DNA of 64,000 bases from Litomosoides sigmodontis (taxonomy: Eukaryota; Nematoda; Chromadorea; Rhabditida; Onchocercidae), in the NCBI GenBank assembly GCA_963070105.1, contig OY718806.1, positions 3,803,865-3,867,864 of the forward strand. The letters run 5' to 3'. Position numbers and translations under genes: made by a program. Positions 43,165-55,491 of this stretch are shown piece after piece. Within the stretch, counting starts at the first letter, position 1. Each line of letters opens with the position of its first letter. The notes under the pieces were generated by a model, which saw only the letters and a program-made list of their open reading frames with translations, was not told where the DNA came from and did not search any database.

Positions 43165-44153
43165 CCGATAAGCGGAGGCGAAGAGCGGAAGAGAGAGGAA
43201 TAGTAAGCAAGATGTCGTAGATGTGTTCCATGCACTTATTATGCACTTCTGTGAAACATGCCTTCAAAAAAAGGCTCCCTGCGAGCGGGTCGAAACCCAG
43301 CCTCTTAGGAGGGAGACTTTGAGGCTTTTCGCGAGAATGTTCCCTTCCACTGCAACACTCCAATCCTCTCCTCCTCAATAACACTCGGTCTGCCATTCAC
43401 TCTTCCTCGATCGTACTTGCGTGCTTAATTTTACTTCATATAACTGTAAAGAAAAGGAAAATTCATGCATGAAATAAATCCCTATGTAAGCACTTCTTCT
43501 ACCCTTACAGTTTAATCTAAGCTGCAGTAATTCGTGCTGCCACAAAGTTACAGTATGCATGTCAACAGGAAAACTGATCGTTCGCCGACACTTCGAAACG
43601 AGAAAGAATTGAACTGTCGAAGTCAAACAAAAGGAAGAAAATGCCAAGCAGTCTCAATTAATCTTGAAAGGATTTTGTTTAACACTGCCCACGCAGCAAA
43701 AATGAAATTTATTGAGTAGCTGCTAGTCCTCGCTCTATTTCTCACATTTGCAAATAGAACTGTGCTTGGAGTTGTTTGCTTTAAGTTCGGAACAGCAGGA
43801 ATAAACCCATAAATTAAAAACAGTAAATAAGGCCTTTCCAATATTCACATCGGAACATTTTCAATAGGCTGTAAACACTGCGACAAATGACATTGTATAG
43901 AAAGCTTATGTCATCTCAAATAATGAGCTGTGCGATTTAAAACTGCCAAATTACGTTAATATGAATTTGCTTACCGGTACCGAAATATACATATGGAATT
44001 ACCGAGCTATGCTACCACCTATTTAACTGTCTCTCAGCAGAAGAAATTGTTAAATGTATCGCTTTTTTCTAAAATATACATGAATATTAACAATGTCTGG
44101 CAGTAGGAGTATCACAACACTGAAAGTTAAAATTGGATTAGCATAGGAGTCAC

Positions 44154-47100
44154 TTATACCCATTCTCCCTCCACAAAACATCCCACAGCTGATCCTCTCT
44201 GTATCAACGGCACAACACGTTCTCTGTAGTTGGATGATGCATGAGCGAACGCTTGTGCAACGCGTTCCGAACAGCCTGAATTATTAGCCTGAAACATGTT
44301 TGAAGCTTTAAATCCGATATACAAGTTACCCCCCAGCTCATTTGGCATTATTATATTATAAAATTCACTTATTTTACGATGAACTTATAATTGAGAATTT
44401 TACCGCACCGCCACCTATTCAATTTACTGGAACCGAGGAATTTACACTGCAATTGCCATACAGTTAGTACTTTATGGCATAATAGCTTACTTTAAGCAAT
44501 ATTATGTATATCGATTCAAGCGTGAATGGATAAAAAATAGCAAGAGCGAGTAAGACGTTGAATAATGCATTGAAGTAAGAGCTTAGTGTTGCGGAAGGTT
44601 CCCAATTATTTAACTGATTAATATGAGTGGCAGCCGTGTAGCAGTCCAATGAATAAAGTACGACTGTTAGTATCAACCATCTGAAATGCACTGCTATCTG
44701 ACTTTTAACAAAAATTCAATGATATTAGGAAATGTTTGATCAAAATTTCCACTGCGAGAATAACTGACCGAACAGCTATTTGGGAAATAAGACTTAAATT
44801 TAGTTATAAGTTTCGATATTTGGATAAAAATGACAAAGGCGAACTCGATTTTTTTTAAGAACCCTTTGTGATACTCTAGGCAGATCGGCTAAAAGCAAAT
44901 TTTCTTACAGAAGTTGTGTTGTTACAGCACTTGTCCGTTTGCTCAATTCAGCAGGTGTAACTCTATTCCTAGTCGGTAGCATGTTTTCTTCCGAACTTTT
45001 GTTGCATACATATTCTGAAATGATTCCGAAAATGTAACATAAAAATAGTGCAATTGGTTTTCTTACCTTCTCATGCTTATTCTGTGAAGTCAAGACACTT
45101 TTTTTTTCTTCCTCTCCATGCCAACATCATCGGAACTTCCAAAGAAACTTGAAAATTTTGTAAGTTCTCAGTCAACCACTGGCTGCTATTAAAGGAGAAG
45201 ATATTCAGGCTTTAATTATGTCCTTTATTAGCTGCCAAACAAAAATAAAGGTTAGGCAGCTCGATAATTCAAGATGTAATCGGGAATGAAATTAAACAAA
45301 GTGAATGGCTGAAATGTCCCATTTCCAGAAAGTTTATGGCGATCGTATCTGAAGAACTGTTGTGCGTTAACTACAATGGCGAAGAATGTGGTTTCGGCAG
45401 TTCTAAATCTCAATCAAAAATAAATGGACAAACCCAAGAAGGTGCTGTGAAAAAGTACTTTCATGATTTGCAACTAAAGTAAAAGTCTAACTTGCAATAA
45501 AATTATGAACACAAGTGACTTATGTGTTATAAAAGACGCCGCAATTTAAATGGGACAAATTTACAAACTTTCTTATTAATTAAGCTATATCAATAAGAAA
45601 CTAACGTTGTGATATAAGTTCGTCAGATAAGCGTCTTACTGCGATAAGCAGACGTAAAATGATGATAACAATCCCTAATATAAGGATGGTACAAATAAAC
45701 AGAGGTACGTAAACGGCGTACGAAAATATTTCAATATGCATCGTTGGTGAAGGAAAGCAGCTGTAAATTTAAAATAAATTTTACAATCTTAGATTTGGAC
45801 TTTGGATAAAAAAAAATATGCTCCACAGTAGCTTTAGTTTCTCTCAACTAATTTCGAAATTTAATGAAGAAAACTAAGTTTTCAAAAATCAATTTTTCAC
45901 AATGCTCCCACTGAACCTTACACTTTTGGCGACCCATCGCGTGACAAAGTATCAGTAGCTAAGACAGCTGATATGGCAATCAGTGGGATACCGTAAGCGA
46001 TAAAGTACATCTCCATAATTGCTCCATATAATGCTACCTGTAATAATCAGTTTTCCACGAAGACATCCCAATTCCAAGAGTGCGAAAAAAATTTTACTTT
46101 AATAAATTAATTCTGCAAAAAGTACATTCTGAATATTTTTACCTTTTCACCTTCCGTGTGAACTTTTTCACCATCTCTGCTTCCACTGTAATCCGCTACA
46201 ATCTTGCTAAGTTTTCCTTGTAGCAATCTAAAATTCATATTTCAACCAATCTTTTCCTTCGGTAGCACTAATTCAGAGGTGCCTAAAACAATTATCAAAA
46301 ACTTTTGCTAAATTTACTAATTACAAACCTAAAAGCTTGCATAATCCAGAAGTAAACAGCAAGAAAAAAGAAATGCTGAGCAACAGTAGCTGTTCTACAC
46401 GTTTTCGGATCAAGAATTCCGTTGTGGGCAAATGAATACAATGCGCATAGCATGAACATAGAGCCACACATGTTAGCAATCACTTGTTGACTCCTTTGTG
46501 AACAATAGTTGGATGCGCTGGAATTTATTTAAAAACAATTTTAACATAAGAAATTAAGATTAGCTTCAAACTTCAAACTGTAGGATGGTAATAACAGTCG
46601 TTCTTAAGACGCAGCAGTAAAATCAAGTAAGATTAACAAAAGTAGAGACCAGAATAAGTACACGTTGATAGTAACGGTCAAAAGCATTACTGAAGCCAAA
46701 AAACCAGATGATGCACATATATACCATGTCAATTTTACTGATTTTCTTGTTGACGTAATTCTGAAAATAGGCTTTTACACTTTTTTATGCCTTCAATTTA
46801 AAATGAACATTTCCTCATACAAACAAAGTTATCCAGTATTCATCCAGGATCGTTGTAGCAATATCGTAGTGTTCTCATGCAAATCTTTCAAATTGAAAAT
46901 CTAAAAACCAGTCTAACAGTTAAATATATTCCTCCTCGAAGGCTGTCATATTCTTTAGATAACTATGTCGAACATTATTCGTCTAATATCATCATCAAGC
47001 AATTACAAATTCTTGCGTTACATTTTCAAAATTTTTAATGAATTTCATTCTCTCCTACTACGTAAGTGCACGCTGAAAATCCTGATTTAGTACTGTACGA

Positions 47101-50100
47101 AGATGTACATGCTAATTGTGCTTCTTCCCATATTATCAGAATTGATACAGTAATAATAAAGCTTAAATTCCATACTTACAATAAATTACTGGAAAGAAGC
47201 TTACTAGCATAACACTTACAATTCTGCGGAAGATGCATTCTGCATTGCTGCGAAGTATTTGATATTTTCGTTTACCTTCTTCGTGAAAAACATTCGGGAA
47301 CAGGTAAAAAGAATATTAGTTGGTCCCACCACCTGCAATAAGCAATTTGTCGTTGTGGTTAGTTTCCATCCCTCTTCGTCATCCCACACACCCAGTTGGA
47401 TCTGAAATGCAATATTACGCAATCTTACAGCTAGCAAAAGTAAGTCCAACAAATGTTGTGAAACTGATAGACAGTAATATGTCCTCCCTAGAACCGGTTT
47501 GGTAGAACAGCAATTGACTTAGTCACGAGTAGGGCTTGCTACATCTCATCGTTCCTTATAAGAATAACAAAAAAATACCACAAGCTCTACTATAGCACTG
47601 CTAGATCAATCTAGTTGGTCCGAAAATAGTATAAACTCTTTATTTTCATATTATATATCATTTAACGCTACATGTCAAAAATTTTTGTTAAGTTTGAACT
47701 TCAGTAATATTTACCCGAATCTTTTAATATTTCTGTAATAATTCATAAAGGCTTTTGTTCATTGGAGGAATGCACATACCTGATCCTGATCCACCGTCTT
47801 ATTTACTTGATAACCGATTAAAAATCCATAAAAATCATTCTTTCCAACACCCGGCATCTAAAAATAGCAATATTAAATTCATGCAAGGAAATATAAACGT
47901 TTGAGTTTGAATAACAATTCAAAGAAATTCCAATCGGATTAACTTTATAATAAAAGTAATGTAACCTCGTCCGGAATTTTGCCTGATTTTGATGACTTGA
48001 GAGGAATATGTTTGACGGAAACACCGTATACTTCACTCATCACAGTCCATCTTCCATCTAAGGTATGCCTACTTTTAAATATTTTCGAATTAGATAACCG
48101 TAACACTCGGACAATGGTTAGTGATGGGAATTGATCAATTGTTGAACGGGGAATGCGAACTGATGCTCCACCTATAAATTAATAATTTAAATTCTAACTA
48201 TGTGGAACAGGATCGATTGGCGTTAAGGAATACGGTACGCATGACACCAGTGGTAGTTAATGTGCTCAATTGTGTGCAGGTAATTTTCCAGTTTCAATTA
48301 ATTGAAGAATCTTCGAAATTGTTAAATTTCTAAACATTCCAATCTTTAGGAGTGGCAGGCGGATGAGAAAGGCGAAATTATTTGGGCAACTTCTAAACAT
48401 GGATTAGTTACGGCGAAGTGTCCTAATGGTCCAGCTAATGCCAAAGCATATCGACGATGTAAACATGGTAAATGGGAGGTAGCAGTGCAAATTCGATCCT
48501 AAATTCTACTAAAAAAAGAATGTCGCATTTGAATTTTAACCTGTTTTTGGCAACAACTCAACGAACTGCTGTTCGCGACATAAGAATTTCGAACCGTCAT
48601 ATAAGGCTAGGAAACCACCCTTCATAATTTCAGTCGCTCCACCATCGTAGCCTTTAGCGAAGAGATGCTGACATATTGCTATATTATCCTCTTGGATAAT
48701 TTGATCACCAAGAAGTAGTTGCTGTAGGTATTGACGCATCAGCTTACCTGAAATTTCATGAAAGTCACCTTCATCTTATATACGCATTTGTATTAAACTC
48801 ATGATCTTTTGGACACCAAGGAAAGCTTTTTGCCCTGATGCGACATAAGCCAAACAACTTGGCTAAAACCGATTTTCAAAAAATGAGTGGTGCTTTTATG
48901 ACTATTGAAAGATACCAGCTCAATTTTGAGATTCTCACCTTAGTAAATAGCTTTTCTCACTGATAACGTGACCAGAACTGTAGTTTGCATAGTTTACGTT
49001 ATTTCTGCTTTACACTTTGAATTTCAATCGTTACATTTCTATTGTCTAACGACTCGAGAACTTTAGAATTTCTCGATGGTAATGTGTATCGAATTGACAG
49101 CTATGGTGAAGGAACGGATGAAAATAACTGCTAAGAGTTAATTTTTTGTCTTGCATACGTTATATGTTCAAACGAAAAAAAGTTTTTAATTAATTATGCA
49201 GGAAAAAAGCAACTATCACCGTTAAGTTCGGTGCGAGCAAATTCAGATTGCAAAACGAAATTCAATGCAGCTAGCATTTGCCGACTAGATAGACCGGTTG
49301 CATTACCTATAAGCCAGCCGATAAGACGAGTTTCGTAAGCGGACATTTCAAAAGGCCGCTTCTTTATTCGAAGTAACTCCTCCACATACTGGAAAAGATT
49401 GCGAGTATTCTTATATTCTTCTGCGTAATGCTCAGTGAACTATGCAAGACCTTAACGATCTCTTTTTGGCTGTTCGACGTTCCTTCGGTACTTAGAATTA
49501 TTATCTAACAGTTACAAGTTAAACAAAAAAAAACTAAGCATACGTGAGATGTTTGTTTACGTTGTAGCAGTGTTAGGAAGTGTTTTATTAGCGGGGAAGT
49601 GTAGGCACATCGGCTTGTGTCTGCTACCTCCCATTTACCATGTTTACATCGTCGATATGCTTTGGCATTAGCCGGACCATTAGGACACTTCGCCGTAACT
49701 AATCCATGTTTAGAAGTTGCCCAAATAATTTCGCCTTTCTCATCCGCCTGCCACTCCTAAAGATTGGAATGTTTAGAAATTTAACAATTTCGAAGATTCT
49801 TCAATTAATTGAAACTGGAAAATTACCTGCACACAATTGAGCACATTAACTACCACTGGTGTCATGCGCACTGTATTCCTTAACGCCGATCGATCCTGTT
49901 CCACATAGCATGTCCAGTCACCTTCGTCTTCCCAAATCACAGGATTCAAGCAAAGTTTAAGGTATCTGAAGTTCTAGAATAAATTTACTTTGTCGAAAGT
50001 AAAAAAATTATCTTGGGATTGTTGCACGTCCAGTGATATTTGAACAAACAAACAAAATAGTATGTTTTGAACAACTTTCGTAGACAGCCTTCGTTAAAAG

Positions 50101-50148
50101 TTCAATTTTCACCTTCAAACTATTCCGCTTTGAGTCTGACGGAATAGC

Positions 50149-50179
<31 letters not shown>

Positions 50180-52191
50180 CACAATTACATTTTTTTGCAA
50201 TAACTTCTCTAACATTAGCGGCTGAAAAATTCTTTTGATAAATGCAAAGAATTTTATTTCTACAGGAACATTGGATTCAAATAAATGAGGTGCAAATATT
50301 TCTAAAACGATGATGGAAATAGAAGAGAATGGCGAGATTTGAAGAAGAGTGGTTGGTCGGGCAAGTGGGAAGAGTGAAAATAAAATATTTTTAATTCATT
50401 AAAGCTACAATCACATGGAATTTCGTAAATGTCGATATAAAATTACATACAAAAATTCACTATCGTTGTAGAACGTTGTGAATAAACGTGAAGAATCAGT
50501 AACGGGAACGTTGTTTTTCAGCCATTCCATTTGTACATTGTTAGATTTCGATACTTTGCATGTGATATTCTTCTCGTCACCTGGATACACGATCAACGAT
50601 CGTGACGTAGGCTCCAAATCAAATACGGCTGGGTTAAAGTTGCCTAAAATCTCTCTTCCCGTCCATCAATACATTTTTTTTTCTCTTAAATTTCTGAATA
50701 TTTCAGTTACAAATTCACCTTTTCCACAACTTCTTTTCAATGCCTTTGCACTCAGTTTTGTAACCTGAATTCCGCGCAATGAATGAGGAAAAATGCAAAT
50801 CGTTTTATTTGAAATTTGCACTCGCTGATCCTGAAATTAGACTACCGTTTATCCATATGGATATCAAAACATGATTCCAGACAGTTTCATGTTATAAGCA
50901 AGTAATTTCCTCGAAATTAAATTTTCACTGAAGCAAATAAGAAAGGCAATCTTTTGCTTAACCTTTGCAAAACGAAGAAAGTCAGCTATTTGGCAATCAC
51001 ATGATAGCTGGTCTGAAGCAATATTTATTCTACGAAGTCTGTTAAGCGATGCAAATGTTCCGTCCGGAAATGAGGATAGTGGGTTTGAATCTAAGTTTAA
51101 TTCCTCCAAAGACTCCAGTTCAACAAATGATAGACGATCCAGTGCATGCAACTGATTATTGTTCAACAATCTGAAAAATATCTCCCTGTTTCTCTGTACT
51201 TATACTGAAGAGTTTCATACGTTTTCTTTGCAAACGTTTTTCTCTCTTTCCCGAAGGATAGTGAAAGACATGAACGTCCCATAGATAATTTTTAACCAAC
51301 GTAATGCCAACGTAGGGCCTATGATAGCTTGACCTTCTACACGCTTCAGTTTCACAGATGGTAGTCTCCCTAAGCCTCTAAGCCCTAGTTGTCGAAACAT
51401 TATAATACGTCCAATTCAACAAGTACAGTGTGCGGAGAAAAACGAAAATGAAACTTGGTAGGCGCTTGCCACTGCGCTATCCCTTATCGTAATTAATTAT
51501 TCGATACACTGTGAAAATTAATCATAATATCCGCAACGATCTATGCATTTCTTTAAAAAATGGGAATTTGCAAAGCAAATTAGTACATCGCAAAATGACG
51601 CTGTGAAGTTTGGCTCAAGAAAATACTTACAGAATTTTAAGATTTGATAAAGTTTTGAAAGCGCCAGGAGATATTCGCATGAGTGCATTGCGAGATATGT
51701 CCCTAAAAAAAAGGTGACAGTGACCTTTCATGAAGCATGTAGGAGTGCTAAACTACATCGAGTATTTCTTTCAAAAGTCAACCAATTTGAAGTTTACAGT
51801 ATTTCAAGAGCTTCTGGATGCCGTAGTGATGAGAAAGAGCTGGAATTGATAAATCGGAAAGCGTTTCCACTCAAATTGAGCAGGTGCACTTGACCTCCAA
51901 TAGCGCTTGGATAAAATTCGGATATTGGTGCTTTCAACCGTGGAGTTTGAGCAATTTTCTACAATAAGTGACTTGTATCAAATAGCTTTTATAATTCACA
52001 TTTGTATGTATTCCTCCAATTTTCCGAAGTTTCTCATATAAGAAAGCGAGAACTTTCAAACTTACACTAAAACCTTGTCCAGAACAGTCTACCACAGCAA
52101 TCTCCGCTAAACGAGAGCATCGAGTCCAATTACAGTTTACTGGTATTATCAGAAAAGCTGCGCAAATGGCAAGAAGACAAGCTCTTTTCAT
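44154..52191 (-). CDS. Adhesion GPCR with LRR-Ig-HRM-GAIN-7TM layout, ADGRA-like (complete, 22 exons)
   Basis: Minus-strand exons: 52191-52066, 51958-51798, 51702-51631, 51170-50963, 50764-50719, 50643-50447, 49973-49827, 49756-49544, 49439-49220, 48747-48541, 48171-47966, 47857-47780, 47401-47220, 46760-46662, 46517-46329, 46227-46143, 46037-45922, 45760-45606, 45014-44909, 44680-44491, 44446-44404, 44275-44154. All 21 junctions are in phase; 1,055 residues. Signal peptide MKRACLLAICAAFLIIPVNC; LRRs (LLNLSGNAFRFINSSSFSSL, LEELNLDSNPLSSFPDGTF), LRR cap with CDCQIADFLRFA; Ig domain (KNITCKV to DEGDWTCYV); hormone-receptor motif (AKCPNGPANAKAYRRC, KWEVADTSRC); GAIN-like region (GASVRIPRSTI); degenerate GPS; seven hydrophobic helices (first WYICASSGFLASVMLLTVTI, last SSYFNALFNVLLALAIFYPF). 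This order is that of vertebrate ADGRA1-3 (GPR123/124/125). The cytoplasmic tail is only about 50 residues and lacks the ETTV PDZ ligand of vertebrate members. Confidence 0.9.
48198..48485 (+). repeat. Inverted-duplicate arm 1: antisense copy of Ig/HRM exons in an intron
   Basis: These 288 bp match the reverse complement of 49621-49908 with four substitutions and no gaps (98.6%). The arm lies in the intron between exons 48541-48747 and 47966-48171 of the adhesion GPCR. Read on the plus strand it keeps the end of the Ig exon, the intact 70 nt intron with its splice sites, and the HRM exon, all open. Three of four differences are silent and one changes Ser to Leu. Confidence 0.95.
49621..49908 (-). 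repeat. Inverted-duplicate arm 2: resident copy within exons of the adhesion GPCR
   Basis: This is the functional copy, covering the end of exon 49827-49973, the following intron and most of exon 49544-49756. Its partner is at 48198-48485 in opposite orientation, 1,135 bp away. The exons between the arms are 49220-49439 and 48541-48747. Confidence 0.95.
50149..50179. repeat. (ATT)n trinucleotide repeat
   Basis: About ten ATT units inside the GPCR intron between exons 50447-50643 and 49827-49973. Confidence 0.95.
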
Positions 52192-52213
52192 CTAAACTTT
52201 CCGGCAGTTAAAT

Positions 52214-52547
52214 ATGACAATTGTGGAACTGAAAAACAAAAGCAAAAAGTATGAGGAAGGTCGAGATGCGGTCGATGCCACGCTTGAGGAAGGTAAATCA
52301 AACGTTAACTTTCCTGCATGGCAACAAGTCGTGTTAAATAAAAAATGTCATCCAAACTTCCATTCATAAATTATTTGTTTCGTGTTTAGGAATTTTTTTA
52401 GTATTTCCATTTCAAAAAAATAAAACAGCTAAAATTGTTAATGAATCAATGAGAAGAAATTTGTATGACAAGAATATTCATAACACGGAGCAGCAAATCA
52501 TCATCGGTCGTTGTAATCATTCGGTAGCTGCACAACTGGAGAAATAA
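52214..52547 (+). CDS. Small orphan gene, head-to-head with the adhesion GPCR (two exons, 65 aa)
   Basis: I do not recognise this protein. Exon 52214-52292 begins ATG and ends in a GTAAAT donor; exon 52429-52547 follows a TAAAACAG acceptor and ends in TAA; the phase fits (26 codons plus one base). The product starts MTIVELKNKSKKYEEGRDA, is charged and helix-prone, contains IVNESMRRNLYDKNIHN and ends SVAAQLEK. It has no signal peptide or membrane segment. An AATAAA at 52589-52594, about 40 nt past the stop, fits a polyadenylation signal. Its ATG is only 22 bp from the GPCR ATG on the other strand; a CCGGCAG just upstream could be a leader acceptor. Alternatively this is a 5' UTR exon or chance open frame. 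Confidence 0.45.
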
Positions 52548-54380
52548 CTGGAATAACTGCATAACCGGAATCATTTTTGGAAATATTAAATAAATTGTAA
52601 ATGAAAGAAGAAGCAATTTTTGGCGCTTAATGAGATAACGCAAGCAACAAGCAATTAGCTGATAGATTGCAATTCAGGGAACTTCGTCTCCTACAATGCA
52701 ATGCTAGTGGCGGCACACTGATGCCTCTCGTAGGACACGCGGTATCAGTGCAGTTGCTGCGCCAAACATTGGAAGTGCGAGGAGAAGCTTTGTCAGATGA
52801 AGAAGTACACCAAGATGGCATGGCAACATTTGCACGGAGAGGATAGTATCATTTGCATAAATCATTGCACTTTTTTGGGGCTGTTGAGTGGTGCGCATTA
52901 GTGATGAAAGTCGTCTAACAGTTCAAGGAGAAGGAGAAGCGAAGCTTTCAAATAAGAGTTCTATTGTTTCCTCGTAATCCGTTCCCGCTTTTGTTGTCCT
53001 TTGGCTTTTTCATTCAGATAGATGTTCTATCGCTTTCTGCTAAAATATTTATCCAAAAGGCATCCCTCCTAATTTCGCCGAAAACTGTTTTCCCACTCAA
53101 AATTTTCTTCATTTTCTTCCATTTCTAAATTTAGTGGTATTCATTTCAACCTTTATCGTTAACACAGATTAATTAATGCTTTAGCTTCGAAACATTGATG
53201 TCTTTTAATTTTAAAATTCCTATTTAGCTCACTGTTTTCGAGTTACCTTTAATTAATGCAATTTTGATAGGTTAAGAAGTTACTAGCACCTTAATTAATG
53301 ATAAACTTAAGTTATTTTTTGTAAAAAAATTCGTTTAGAAAATATTTTTAAATGGAAATAATAAGGAAACTGTTGCTGCAGCAAGCAATGAGGAAGTGAA
53401 TAAATGCAACACCACAGATGGTGAAATGCAATTATATGGATGGCAAGAAATGAGATCGCAAACTGCTATGAGCAGCAGGTCCGAGGGATCAATTAATTAA
53501 GAAATTAAAAAAAAACCCCAAGTCGCTGGTCAGCACACTCACTCAACTCACATAACTGTGTACGTCTTGCTGAGGGTTAACAAAGAGGAGTAGGTAGAAT
53601 CATTCATTCAGACATTTCTCAAAACACGAGGCTGTCTTCGTCTGACTTTCATTAATTTAACAAAACTATCCATTTTGGATCAATTAAAGGGAAAAAAGAC
53701 GCAACTTTACTCATCAATTACAAAGCTCAGGAAAGTGCCAATTTTAATTAATTGAATCCATCGGCTAATTTCTTTCATCTTTGTTATGATGGGAATAATC
53801 TCCCAAACTGTAACCAAAAATGCTAAAGTGATTTAGGCTATCCATCATATTGAACACGCTTTTCATGGAAATGAGAAATATGTTTCATATCATACAAGAA
53901 ATCCTTGTGTTTGGATAAGTTACCTTTAATCCAGAAAAATCATAAAATTTGCTTGAGTGGGAATCCTTTTAATACTTTGTCTTCTAATAATTAGTTAAGC
54001 AGGTCCTCATACGTTCAGACGCTAGCGATTGGTGATTAGTACAATCAGCAGCACGCTGAAATAAGTTAAGGCATGTTCTTCCAAAACGAATTTTGAGTTT
54101 CACGTGCAAAGTTTTGCATAATTTAAGTTTCGAATTGCCTTTAATTCAAAATAGTTTTCCACTCAACTGTCTGTTATCGAGCGGTAATGAACGTCAGAAG
54201 TAATGGGTAATGGTATGTGCCATTCATACAACCCTTCAGAAAATGAGAAGGGCGTTGAAAGGGTAGTAAACTGACTTTGACACAGAAATTACAACCGGAA
54301 AAGAATTGAGTTGTGAAAAGAAGAAAGAAAACCCACCCAAACCCCCTTAATCTGCGGGTATCAACAGATCACCGATAGAT
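52548..54380. other. Spacer with one exon-like open block at 52673-52849
   Basis: Mostly AT-rich unique sequence. At 52673-52849 a less AT-rich block is open on plus as LQFRELRLLQCNASGGTLMP and on to a TAG, ending ATFARRG. It looks protein-like in composition, but I could not splice it in phase to a start codon or to the small gene upstream, so it is not called as a gene. Confidence 0.4.
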
Positions 54381-55446
54381 ATGCCTTCGAACCGATTGCG
54401 CATCATCACACCGCTCCTTATTTTAGGTGAGTTTTTTTTTCATATAAAAAATGAAACCCCGATGAGGCACGTATTTCTTTCAAAAAAAAGTCCCAGAAAA
54501 ACTTGCACAATCTTTTAAATGAACCAGCAATTTTTCGAACATATTTTTGGCAAAAGCGGTTTAATAATAGCGATTCTAAAATAACTAAGCAAACCAGCAT
54601 TTTCTAAATGCAAAGTTAGTCATGTTCTAGACCCGAACTTCTTCCTGAAATCTCTAATGCTCACATGATTAATAAATTTGTTTATTCCCCCCGTATCTCC
54701 ATTTAATTCTAGGAAAACCAGGAAGGAATTTCTTCTACTTAAGATGTGACTCGTCGTTCATGACGTGTCATACTGTTTCAATATTTGCAACATATCAAAC
54801 ACTAATATATTTGTCGAGATTTACTAGGTAGCCTGTGATCTTATCTTCTCTTACTTGAATTCATGAGTGCTTCTTCAATTGCTTCAATTTCTTCTGTTGT
54901 AGGGTGCTTGTGTCTCATTTCAGTGCTCTTCTGCTTATCGGCACTTAATTCAAAATTGCAATTCATACTTTATACTTGTTTAGAAGCTTTTTTAAGCAGT
55001 ACTATTTTCAGAGCAACAGCATTTGCCTGAAAAATTTCACCTGAAAATTGGCGCTTTAAAATTGGAAAAATTGCATAATATAATTACGTTTTCCTTTTAA
55101 ATAAATAAAAGCCTTTTTTATTGTGACATTGAAATACGTTCGGCTGATTTCGAAGATATCTAAAAAATTTTTTATTTGCAACTCAACAATTCATAACTTT
55201 TATCGCGAAACTTTCTCAACTTTAGGAAGAGTAAAATGGTGGAAATTTAGAAGATGGGATGTGGTTTTGTTTTATCCATGTAATCAGTGATAACGACAAA
55301 TATGAATTCCTTTCACTTATGGAACGATTGATTCACACAACAAACTAACGTCCTAATAATGAAAACAATCACATATCTGATTTCTCGCCCAATGTGCTCC
55401 AACAACATGCATCACCAATTTATCATTGTTTCATCTCACCGCAATC

Positions 55447-55491
<45 letters not shown>

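Larger units (their letters stand above)
38788..44153. other. Long spacer between convergent receptor and adhesion-GPCR genes
   Basis: Over 5 kb in which I find no exon chain on either strand. Contents are AT-rich unique sequence, short purine- or pyrimidine-rich tracts and several microsatellites. It must contain both 3' UTRs. Open frames of up to 110 codons (for example 43064-43396 minus, crossing a CT repeat) look like chance. Confidence 0.5.

Noticed and set aside
45336..45482. 48-codon plus-strand open frame with an upstream TTTCCAG, inside a GPCR intron
   Set aside because: Antisense to the gene, no similarity recognised, and the GPCR exons on either side join in phase without it.
48198..48485. 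Second HRM-domain gene on the plus strand
   Set aside because: The open exons are explained by a recent inverted copy of the GPCR exons; no start, signal peptide or downstream exons accompany them.
52446..52898. Overlapping minus-strand frames of 64-65 codons near the small orphan gene
   Set aside because: No domain, no splice logic, and they overlap the better supported plus-strand exons.
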